Part shown: in pieces, positions 1 to 5,750 of the stretch
Numbering within the stretch: position 1 is the first letter of the stretch
Layout of the letters: each line of letters starts with the position of its first letter
From: Paraescarpia echinospica
Lineage: Eukaryota; Annelida; Polychaeta; Sabellida; Siboglinidae
Assembly: GCA_020002185.1 (NCBI GenBank)
Contig: CM034538.1
Location: 3,998,773 to 4,062,772 of the forward strand
Length of the DNA: 64,000 nucleotides
Reading direction: 5' to 3'
Program-made: the position numbers and the translations under genes
Notes under the pieces: model-generated
Told to the model about the DNA's origin: nothing
Database searches by the model: none
The model's input: the letters and a program-made list of their open reading frames with translations, nothing else

Positions 1-39
1 CACAAAATGATACACCAGATGGCCCTACCTACTACTTAC

Positions 40-318
40 GTGAGGGGTAAGGATCGCGGCCAAAGCCATGCCTGTAGCCGAAACCACTCTGTCGAGTAGG
101 ATAGGGGCGGGAGAACCATAACCGCCGCAACTGTAGATTCTGCCCCAGTGCCACCCTCCGGCCCAGTAGTTTCCGCCGTAGTCCTGGCGACGTCTCAGCA
201 CTTCGTCAGACACGCAACAGTTGGAGTCGGCGTCACAGCATAGCTCGCTCACGTGGTGCGTCGCCTGGCAACAAGACGCGACAACAGTAATAATAATAAC
301 TAGCTCACACCCCGTCAT
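40..318 (-). CDS. First exon of a small Cys-rich secreted or membrane protein (host)
   Basis: An ATG at 318 opens 93 codons that end exactly at a consensus splice donor (GTAAGT at 39-34, phase 0), so this reads as a first coding exon whose continuation lies outside the window. The start gives a signal-peptide-like stretch (charged start, run of I/V, then a small-residue cleavage region). Paired cysteines (CC..CC), a Gly/Trp/Tyr-rich segment and a second hydrophobic stretch near the end follow. The layout recalls small single-pass Cys-rich proteins of the Shisa/CYYR type, but I see no diagnostic motif and do not assign a family. It points away from the Polinton, whose left end lies about 370 bp upstream of the ATG, so the insertion may sit in its promoter or 5' UTR. 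Confidence 0.42.
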
Positions 319-333
319 GGAGGCGGAAATCAA

Positions 334-689
334 GCACAGCAGTTATCACCACTACATGTGTGTCATATCTGACGTTCACGTCTCCATTATGCTCTACATG
401 TGAAGCGAACGTAAAGTCACAGTGGGACCTCCTATCTTTACCCCTAATGGGACTCCCCAAACATCCAACTACTCTCTTTGAGTTATTCAACTGCATCCTC
501 GTTGAGATTAACGAAACATCTAACTTTACACCATTTGGCTTGAAACAAAGAGCGGAATTGTTTTGCCTCATCCTATACGGGTCTGAGCGTTGTGAATAAA
601 CCTGATAGCCTGCCTCTTTCTCAAAAGTGACTGGAATCGCTTTCAAATCATCTCATGTATGAAATCAGTGACGCCTTTGAGTTGACGTA
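334..689. other. Host flank left of the Polinton
   Basis: No convincing gene. Short open stretches on both strands have no recognisable motif. If the leftward gene at 318 is real, this is its 5' UTR or promoter. The six bases before the inferred element end (684-689, gacgta) match those after the other end (17552-17557, cacgga) at four of six positions, a possible decayed target-site duplication. Confidence 0.5.
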
Positions 690-1136
690 AGTAGTATGTA
701 GGCGATTTTGGATCGGTATCCTGCGGTGTTTAAGCGATATTAGGGAGGTTTCGAAAGCCTCCCCCCTGAGCAAAGTGAGCCTCCTCCTGAGCAAAGTGAG
801 CAGTCACGTGACCTGCGCCTCCTAGCGGAAAGAAGTGTACCTAAGCGTCCGTAGTGCCATCTAGTGCTAAGCAGCCGTAGTACTATCTAGCGACTCGGTC
901 TTTAAAACATGTGATGTATGTATGTATGTATGAAGAATTAGTACTAAGGGAATAACTAGTAACAACCACAGTTTGAAAGTTGATTAGGTTGTTAATGATA
1001 ACGAGGCGTGTAGAGAGGTATTAGTTGTGCATGAATGTACGTGTATGAGAGGAGAGAGAGGATGTGCGTATGTGAAAGAACTAACGAAACACAAGAGTAT
1101 ATACGAGTATACATGTATTTTATTAACGAATGATAC
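690..1136 (+). repeat. Left terminal inverted repeat of the Polinton
   Basis: The reverse complement of 17156-17551 aligns over the whole length. The match is near perfect from 718 (atcctgcggtgtttaag...) and looser but clear in the outer 28 bp, which start agtagtatg in both ends. This copy is longer than its partner because it carries a second copy of the gag-caaagtgag block (about 781-801), an extra segment at about 867-890 and extra tgta units near 912-931. It contains a palindromic tcacgtgacc (E-box) at about 804 and, in minus orientation, a poly(A) signal at 1118-1123. It tapers off at tgatac (1131-1136). Confidence 0.93.
1118..1123 (-). terminator. Poly(A) signal AATAAA in the left TIR, for the leftward spliced gene
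   Basis: TTTATT on the plus strand reads AATAAA leftward, 23-28 nt after the TAA of the spliced gene (1146-1148). The matching repeat carries AATAAA in the outward orientation at 17168-17173, so each TIR supplies a 3'-end signal to the gene facing it. Confidence 0.6.
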
Positions 1137-1145
1137 AGAATTAAA

Positions 1146-1308
1146 TTAACGATCGATCTCGGCATCCCAGTCTTCGATCTCGGCATCCCAGTCTTCGATC
1201 TCCATCAGGGAAGGAACAGGGTCTGCGTCAAAGGGAGGCACGTTCTCTAGGAGTTCGCGTAGCACGTGGCAGAATAAGTAGGAGTGGTTATCACGGAGCT
1301 CGTACTCT
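1146..1308 (-). CDS. Spliced acidic protein, exon 4 (terminal)
   Basis: Last exon of a four-exon leftward gene that a simple ORF search misses. The acceptor is ttttcag (AG at 1309-1310), after an AT microsatellite. The incoming phase (two bases from exon 3) opens a frame of 53 codons to TAA at 1146-1148. The segment is acidic, with a predicted helix (SYLFCHVLRELLENV) and an exact tandem repeat of EIEDWDA at the C terminus, created by a 21-bp repeat in the DNA. All four exons join without a stop, giving 378 nt and 125 residues. No family recognised. Confidence 0.72.
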
Positions 1309-1573
1309 CTGAAAACATATATGAAATGTTTGATATATATATATATATATATCAGCCGGGTGGGATAAGCCAGTGATGTAACCAGACACTGCATAGGGAA
1401 TCGACATACGATAAAAGGGCAAGCTAGATCAACGGACTATGATACAATACGTAATGGAGACGTCTGCTGACGTAATCGGTAATCAAACACCGCATACCTA
1501 GTCGAAACGACAACGTGGTAAGAGAAAACATAAATAAGGTAGTAAAATATTGTTGTAATCATTGAACACTCAC

Positions 1574-1663
1574 GTGCACTCCTCATCATCCTCAATGCTG
1601 GAGTCACTGACACTTCCTGTCAGACTCCCGGTAGCAGCAGGACCATCGGTGATACAGCCAGCC
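1574..1663 (-). CDS. Spliced acidic protein, exon 3
   Basis: Ninety bases flanked by acceptor ctttcag (AG at 1664-1665) and donor GTGAGT (1573-1568). Entered and left in phase 2. It encodes a Ser/Gly/Thr-rich linker ending in an acidic run (SIEDDEEC). Its upstream intron (1664-1823) is a near copy of the intron upstream of exon 2. Confidence 0.7.
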
Positions 1664-2100
1664 CTGAAAGGTAATATAGATAACCGTGACACATAAAGAT
1701 CGTAAGCATAAGGAATAATAGAGGTGAGACGTCACAGGTAGTTTACGTGAAGAACACTGTGATGATTATAGTATGATATGTATAGGATATCTATCGAATG
1801 AAACAGAGAATAAAAGTACTTACAGTTCGAGTTCACGCCATATCAAGTCAGCAGCAACTTCGGTGATACGGTCAGCATCGATGATACCGACAGACCTGAA
1901 AGGTAATATAGATAACCGTGACACATAACAATCGTAAGCATAAGGAATAATAGAGGTGAGACATCACAGGTAGTTTATGTGAAGAACACTGTGATGATTA
2001 TAGTATGTTGTATAGGATATCTATTGAATGAAACAAAGAATGATAATAATAATAATAATAATAATAATAAAAGTACTTACATTTCGAGATCACGCCATTC
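1664..2100. repeat. Tandem duplication of an exon-end plus intron unit
   Basis: 1664-1843 and 1896-2100 align over almost their whole length: both begin ctgaaaggtaatatagataa, run through the same body, and end acttac-(a)-ttcga.-.tcacgcca. The later copy has an expanded ATA microsatellite. Each copy carries a functional-looking acceptor and donor. Confidence 0.85.
1824..1895 (-). CDS. Spliced acidic protein, exon 2 (duplicated exon-intron unit)
   Basis: Seventy-two bases between acceptor ctttcag (AG at 1896-1897) and donor GTAAGT (1823-1818); 24 codons symmetrical in phase 2, so it can be gained or skipped without a frame change. It encodes a short helix ending WRELEL. Exon 1 ends in the related WRDLEM, and the introns that follow the two are about 90% alike, so exon 2 and its intron arose at least partly by tandem duplication of the exon 1 end plus intron. 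Confidence 0.72.
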
Positions 2101-2133
2101 AGCGCGCAGTTGGGCCCAAGGTATCGACGACAT
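2081..2133 (-). CDS. Spliced acidic protein, exon 1 (start)
   Basis: ATG at 2133 opens 17 codons plus two bases to a consensus donor GTAAGT (2080-2075). A TATA box (tatatata, 2177-2184) lies 44-51 nt upstream, placing transcription start just before the ATG. The downstream intron holds an (ATA)n run at 2041-2070. The gene is the only leftward one in the element and sits directly inside the left TIR. Its role is unknown; the acidic, small, spliced and terminally placed product suggests an early or regulatory function (inference). Confidence 0.72.
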
Positions 2134-2176
2134 AGTTGCGAATGAGATGATGTGAAGAATGTAACAAACGAGCTAG

Positions 2177-2184
2177 TATATATA
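2177..2184 (-). promoter_or_regulatory. TATA box of the leftward spliced gene
   Basis: tatatata is centred about 48 nt upstream of the ATG at 2133 in an otherwise mixed-composition stretch. It lies next to the duplicated promoter block at 2240-2409. Confidence 0.55.
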
Positions 2185-2239
2185 GGATAGAGCATATGCA
2201 TGCAGATAGGAAGACAACTTGTAAGACACACTGTAGCAA

Positions 2240-2409
2240 TGGAAAAATACCAGTGTATGAAAAGCTGAAGACCCAGGGACGTATGACATCATCATCTAGG
2301 GTTGTCACGTGACCGATACTAGAGTGGAAAAATACCGGTGTATGAAAAGCTGAAGACCCAGGGACGTATGATATCATCATCTAGGGATGGCACGTGACCG
2401 ATGCCTGGG
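2240..2409. promoter_or_regulatory. Two 85-bp promoter repeats between divergent early genes
   Basis: Copies 2240-2324 and 2325-2409 begin tggaaaaatacc and contain gacccagggacgtatga, a CRE-like tgacatca (copy 1, 2284-2291) and an E-box in tcacgtgaccgat. A third, diverged copy of the core lies at 3149-3203 (cacccagggg...tgatgtca...cacgtgatcgatgcctgg), just upstream of the TATA box at 3217. The block lies between the leftward gene and the rightward NADAR gene, as a shared divergent promoter would. Confidence 0.65.
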
Positions 2410-2584
2410 TATGTAGCCAGCCATGTGACGTTATGGAAAATTTCACTGTAGTAAACCGATATCAGTCATAGGACCCTGCGATAAGCGCACGAGCGCATGA
2501 TGTGCGAAGTGCGACTAGGACAATGCGACTTATCAGAACGCTAACAATACAGACGGGAGAAAAGAACTCTGTGAGTGGTCAGCG
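2410..2584. other. 5' region of the NADAR gene with an imperfect dyad
   Basis: No clear TATA box. An interrupted palindrome at about 2477-2536 (tgcgataagcgca ... tgcgacttatc) could be an operator, but I cannot support that further. Confidence 0.3.
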
Positions 2585-3058
2585 ATGAAACATATGGCGG
2601 TCAAGAGCTTGGATATACAATTCAGGGGTGCTGGACACTTCCTATCTAATTTCCATCCATGTAATATACACATATGGGGCGAAGACTTTTCTTGTGCAGA
2701 AGCAGCCTATCAGTTTAAAAAAGCCAGACATTTTCACGATGAGAACACAGCGAGAAAGATTCAGACTGCACGCAGTGGAATACAGGCGAAATACTGGAGT
2801 AAAAACATTCGGTGGACACCGGATCGAACTGCTACATGGTTATCACAACGTCGAGCCGTGATGCGCGCTATAGTAGCCGTGAAGTTTCGCGCCTCTAAAC
2901 TACGGCAACGCTTGCTGGATACAGGTGACGCACGACTTATTGAGAATGTACCCAGTGCGGAAGGGTATTGGGGTAAGAGTTCAAAGCGTAACGAAGCAGG
3001 TAAGAATATACTCGGTGTGATTCTTATGCAGGTGAGAGACTTCGTTAGGCAGTGCTAA
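2585..3058 (+). CDS. NADAR (YbiA-like, DUF1768) domain protein
   Basis: The 157 residues are essentially one NADAR domain, the usual length for a single-domain member. Family features are visible in order: G-x-FLSNF (17-23), the AEAAYQFKKA helix (38-47, with E39 and the YQ pair), KF (100-101), LL-x-TG followed by LIE (110-120), WG (129-130), and N-x-LG with LM-x-x-R near the end (141-151). Established: bacterial and plant members are N-glycosidases acting on riboflavin intermediates or ADP-ribose-type substrates, and some reverse ADP-ribosylation of DNA guanine as antitoxins to DarT-type enzymes. It is not a standard Polinton gene. Inference: it may remove ADP-ribose marks placed on element DNA or proteins by the host, or act in NAD metabolism. 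ATG at 2585 is chosen; a second in-frame ATG lies at 2594. Confidence 0.86.
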   Translation: MKHMAVKSLDIQFRGAGHFLSNFHPCNIHIWGEDFSCAEAAYQFKKARHFHDENTARKIQTARSGIQAKYWSKNIRWTPDRTATWLSQRRAVMRAIVAVKFRASKLRQRLLDTGDARLIENVPSAEGYWGKSSKRNEAGKNILGVILMQVRDFVRQC

Positions 3059-3148
3059 GGCGGCCATTACACAAAAAACAGACAGTCAGCCACACGGTGA
3101 CAGAGTACGAGAGAGAGAGAGATAAAGTCACGCGCCTGATAAGACGCG

Positions 3149-3223
3149 AACACCCAGGGGCGCGTGATGTCATTGTTTACGGTACACGTGATCGATGCCT
3201 GGAGGGGATGATTATGTATATAA
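3149..3223 (+). promoter_or_regulatory. Early promoter: repeat core, CACGTG and TATA box
   Basis: A diverged copy of the 2240-2409 block core, an E-box (cacgtg, about 3185-3190) and TATATAA at 3217-3223 lie in the usual order. The TATA box is 104 nt before the ATG at 3327, leaving a pyrimidine-rich 5' UTR. In-frame codons upstream of the TATA box are therefore not part of the protein. Confidence 0.72.
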
Positions 3224-3326
3224 GCCCAGGGTAAATCCAACAGGACAAACATTCTCTCTCCGACTCGCTGCTGCCGCTCTCGACTACTTCACCGCTCTAC
3301 CGCTCTCGACTTCACTATTCAACAAG

Positions 3327-3941
3327 ATGGCGACGCCCAATACCAAATCTGAGGAAATGCTGCTCTCAGAACTCGAACAAGTAAGTGACGGAACGTACGC
3401 ATTTGTTCGTCCACTGACACTAGTAACATGTGCTCTGACAGATAAATATGTATGCTACCCGGCGTGCCGTATATGTAATCGGAAAGTCCTTCGTCTTGAA
3501 ATGACGAAGGGGAACCGCCATTGCGTCAGTACATGTGCTGTACACGGCCGTCAGTCGGGTGACCCCGTTTACAAGTATGCTATGGGTATACTTTTTGCCG
3601 ATCACAAGGGGAATGAAGCGTGGGCCACAGGATTTGATCGTATAGTTCAGGGGGCCGTGGGGGGAATGACAGCAAGCGACTATATGACGCTTAAACCCGG
3701 CCAAGAACGCTACGAGGCACTGAATGTCCTACGTGGCAAACGGGCTAGGGTGACAATTAGAAAGGAGACAAAGGAGGGCTATCGTAACTACACCTTGATT
3801 GCACTGGAAATAATCCAGTCGGACAAGGTTCCTGACAGCGACTTACTGGAAATATTCCAGTCGGAGGTGGCGGCACCTGACAATGACGTACTGGAAATAA
3901 TATTCCAGTCGGAAGAGGCAGCACCTGACAGTGACGAATGA
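3327..3941 (+). CDS. RPA1 C-terminal-like zinc-ribbon OB-fold protein (predicted ssDNA-binding)
   Basis: 204 residues. Residues 28-162 match the large-subunit RPA DNA-binding domain C (Rep_fac-A_C type): YPACRICNRKV with C47 and C50, then C66 and C70 completing a zinc ribbon inserted in an OB fold. A strand-rich YKYAMGILFAD segment follows, then the W-A-T-x-FD motif (99-104) and a final strand (RNYTLIALEI). Single-stranded DNA binding would suit protein-primed strand-displacement replication by the adjacent polymerase. The C-terminal tail carries three imperfect repeats of about 15 residues (LEIIQS / LEIFQS / LEIIFQS, each followed by an acidic PDSD-like piece), possibly a partner-binding tail. 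ATG 3327 is used because the TATA box at 3217 lies downstream of other in-frame starts. The first 18 codons end at a consensus splice donor (3381), so this is the unspliced product of a locus that may make three proteins. Confidence 0.82.
   Translation: MATPNTKSEEMLLSELEQVSDGTYAFVRPLTLVTCALTDKYVCYPACRICNRKVLRLEMTKGNRHCVSTCAVHGRQSGDPVYKYAMGILFADHKGNEAWATGFDRIVQGAVGGMTASDYMTLKPGQERYEALNVLRGKRARVTIRKETKEGYRNYTLIALEIIQSDKVPDSDLLEIFQSEVAAPDNDVLEIIFQSEEAAPDSDE
3381..3386 (+). promoter_or_regulatory. Alternative splice donor after an 18-codon leader exon
   Basis: The sequence CAA|GTAAGT is a perfect donor inside the RPA-like frame, in phase 0. Two downstream acceptors (AG at 3999-4000 and 4889-4890) each open directly, in phase 0, into the next two long ORFs. 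Confidence 0.6.
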
Positions 3942-4000
3942 ATGATGTGGCGCCACCTGCCAGCGATGTATTTGACACTTGCTTCTGTCGTGTGTTGTAG

Positions 4001-4861
4001 ACTCCTCCTCCTTGGACAACCCCTAGCGTACGAGGGGTGAAACGTCGCCTGTTCGAGGACAGCGACGATAATGAGGATAAGGCAAGTGTCATCTATGTGG
4101 GGTCGTGTGCGTGGTCTAGTGATGATGATGATGATGAGGAGATTGCTAATGATGGTGATATTGATACTGATTGGGCCACTGATATCGACCATGACGAGGA
4201 TAGGAGACGACGTAGTGAATTACAGGAAGCTGTAGAGAAGGTGAATGGCATTCAGAAGCGTGCAGACGAAATGATAGATGACGGTCTATTTATGGCCACT
4301 ATAACCGCTGCTTGCACTCGCCAGGCGGCCGAATCACTGAGTCGTCACTATGCGAACGTTCACGAAGACATGTACAAAGTAGATCCCATACGTATATATA
4401 ATAGCTTTGATATGGTAGTAACCGAGCTGGTATGCGTAGCGCGCACACCTTGGTTTGCTCGTAATGTCATAGTACGGGTGAAAGCGAGTCTCCATGCCCG
4501 CGGTATAACCGTGTCGGATGCGAAGGAAGACGAACCACTCACACCGAAGGAGTCACTGCCCTGGGACGAACAAGACGACGGAGGGGACGACAGGCAGATC
4601 TGGTACACCGAGCTGTGTGCAGTAGCACTCGATGCTATCGTTCGTTTTATAAGCAACGGACTGTGGCGCCTGTTCGAAGGTGAGTCAAACGTCATCTACC
4701 TGGTGCGTAGTGACCTGATCCACGACAATTTGAGATATGCAGTGCAGCATTACAGGTTTATGGCGAGCACACCGGAGTGGTCACGTGACATCGTATCACG
4801 TGTACAAGCCATCCTGCGTACACGTGGTATTCCAATGATGGATGTAAAAACACCCTGCTAA
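4001..4861 (+). CDS. Acidic protein with two related C-terminal domains (probable 3' exon)
   Basis: An open frame of 286 codons that has no good ATG at its start but begins right after a pyrimidine-rich acceptor (gtgtgttgtag, AG at 3999-4000). Joined in phase 0 to the 18-codon leader at 3327-3380 it would start with a proper ATG. The first third is highly acidic (SSDDDDDEE and DIDTDWATDIDHDED), followed by a short helical segment. Two copies of one unit follow: ARTPWFARNVIVRVKASLHA (from about 4440) and ASTPEWSRDIVSRVQAILRT (from about 4762), each ending RGI-x5-DxK-like. No known family recognised. A GTG at 4037 gives the same frame but is an unlikely eukaryotic start. Confidence 0.66.
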   Translation, partial: TPPPWTTPSVRGVKRRLFEDSDDNEDKASVIYVGSCAWSSDDDDDEEIANDGDIDTDWATDIDHDEDRRRRSELQEAVEKVNGIQKRADEMIDDGLFMATITAACTRQAAESLSRHYANVHEDMYKVDPIRIYNSFDMVVTELVCVARTPWFARNVIVRVKASLHARGITVSDAKEDEPLTPKESLPWDEQDDGGDDRQIWYTELCAVALDAIVRFISNGLWRLFEGESNVIYLVRSDLIHDNLRYAVQHYRFMASTPEWSRDIVSRVQAILRTRGIPMMDVKTPC

Positions 4862-4888
4862 TGTTGTTGTTGTTGTTGTGTTGCTAAC

Positions 4889-4890
4889 AG
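4889..4890 (+). promoter_or_regulatory. Splice acceptor of the third early ORF
   Basis: A T-rich run (ttgttgttgttgttgtgttgc) ends taacag|GTC. The stop codon of the previous ORF lies at 4859-4861, just before the tract, so the tract is non-coding for that ORF. Confidence 0.55.
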
Positions 4891-5451
4891 GTCACCGATG
4901 CTCCCTCTAGTGGGCTGGAGATGATTCGGCTATCGTATGAGCAGAATCCAATAGAATGGGCGCCACAGAAACGGCGCCGCCACCACACCCCCATGCCATT
5001 GCGTCAGGCATTACTAACACAGCTACATGAACGACACAACTCACCACTGGAGTTGACATGCGAGGACATGTCACCTTCACCTTCAACTCCAGCCGAAGCA
5101 CCACTGGAGTTGATATGCGACCAGGATGACGATGACGACTATGACGTCACCATGACCGCCTCGGAATACGAGACACTGCAAAGGGACGCGTCAACGCTCG
5201 ACCTGGCGTACAACGGCCATATTATTTGGTCGAAAACTGACACATCGATCCCGTGGGCGTACTCGGCCCCATTTAACAGTGTCAGACACCTTGAACTGAA
5301 TATTGAATCCCTAGCGGGGACACACTTTGCTACACAAAAATGCAGCTTAGACGTGGCCGTGCGCACAATATGCGAGGAGATCGCACGAAATGTTGTGCGC
5401 GACGACCACGTCTCATACATAGTGAACAGTCTTCAGAAGCGCCTGCAGTGA
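4891..5451 (+). CDS. Third early protein, unknown function (probable 3' exon)
   Basis: 186 codons open in phase 0 straight after the acceptor at 4889-4890; the first internal ATG is at 4921. Features: a basic patch (KRRRHH) near the start, two copies of a PLELTCED / PLELICDQ motif, an acidic run DDDDDYD, and a folded-looking C-terminal half ending in a helix (EEIARNVVRDDHVSYIVNSL) that resembles in pattern the repeated unit of the previous protein. It shares promoter, leader exon and poly(A) signal with its two upstream neighbours, suggesting a family of alternatively spliced early proteins with a common N terminus. Function unknown. Confidence 0.62.
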   Translation, partial: VTDAPSSGLEMIRLSYEQNPIEWAPQKRRRHHTPMPLRQALLTQLHERHNSPLELTCEDMSPSPSTPAEAPLELICDQDDDDDYDVTMTASEYETLQRDASTLDLAYNGHIIWSKTDTSIPWAYSAPFNSVRHLELNIESLAGTHFATQKCSLDVAVRTICEEIARNVVRDDHVSYIVNSLQKRLQ

Positions 5452-5457
5452 CGACAA

Positions 5458-5501
5458 GAGGAAATGCGCCCCTACGCTATAGCTGGGGTTATAGGCGCCG
5501 C
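5458..5501 (+). ncRNA. Conserved 3'-UTR hairpin, copy 1
   Basis: It starts seven bases after the stop codon of the third early ORF. The flanks gaggaaatgcgcccctacg and ggggttataggcgcc are identical to those at 10156-10195 after polB, while the loop between them differs. GCGCC pairs with GGCGC, with an inner CCC/GGG. The same flanks in two unrelated 3' UTRs with a variable loop suggest a selected RNA structure. Confidence 0.6.
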
Positions 5502-5572
5502 TTGTCTGTTACTGCAGGTGCTTAGCTTAGCTTTCATATATACTCGCTTTATTACTCGCTTTGATTGTAATG

Positions 5573-5578
5573 AATAAA
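5573..5578 (+). terminator. Poly(A) signal of the RPA-like transcription unit
   Basis: AATAAA is followed within about 30 nt by a GT-rich stretch (tgatgtctgttgttcttg), as in cleavage/polyadenylation sites. It closes the unit that starts at the TATA box at 3217. Confidence 0.6.
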
Positions 5579-5684
5579 GATGATATGTAATCCAGGATTC
5601 TGATGTCTGTTGTTCTTGTTACCTTCATAGCTCGTTGTGATCGGTGAATACATACACGCACACTCATACAAGACACACCTCTTA

Positions 5685-5718
5685 TGACGTCACACAGTGT
5701 AGGTTATATAGACACGTG
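5685..5718 (+). promoter_or_regulatory. polB promoter: CRE, TATA box, E-box
   Basis: A perfect CRE palindrome TGACGTCA (5685-5692), a TATA-like ttatata (5704-5710) and CACGTG (5713-5718) lie 33-66 nt before the ATG at 5751. The same trio of motif types marks the other early promoters of this element. Confidence 0.6.
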
Positions 5719-5750
5719 CAAGGATCTTCCATCCTTCAGTTGTAGGTACG

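Noticed and set aside
3195..3326. N-terminal extension of the RPA-like protein
   Set aside because: The extension spans the TATA box at 3217-3223 and has no family similarity; ATG 3327 is preferred.
4037..4861. GTG start at 4037 for the second early ORF
   Set aside because: GTG initiation is unlikely in an animal nucleus, and the frame extends back to a clean splice acceptor at 4000 that joins a leader exon in phase.
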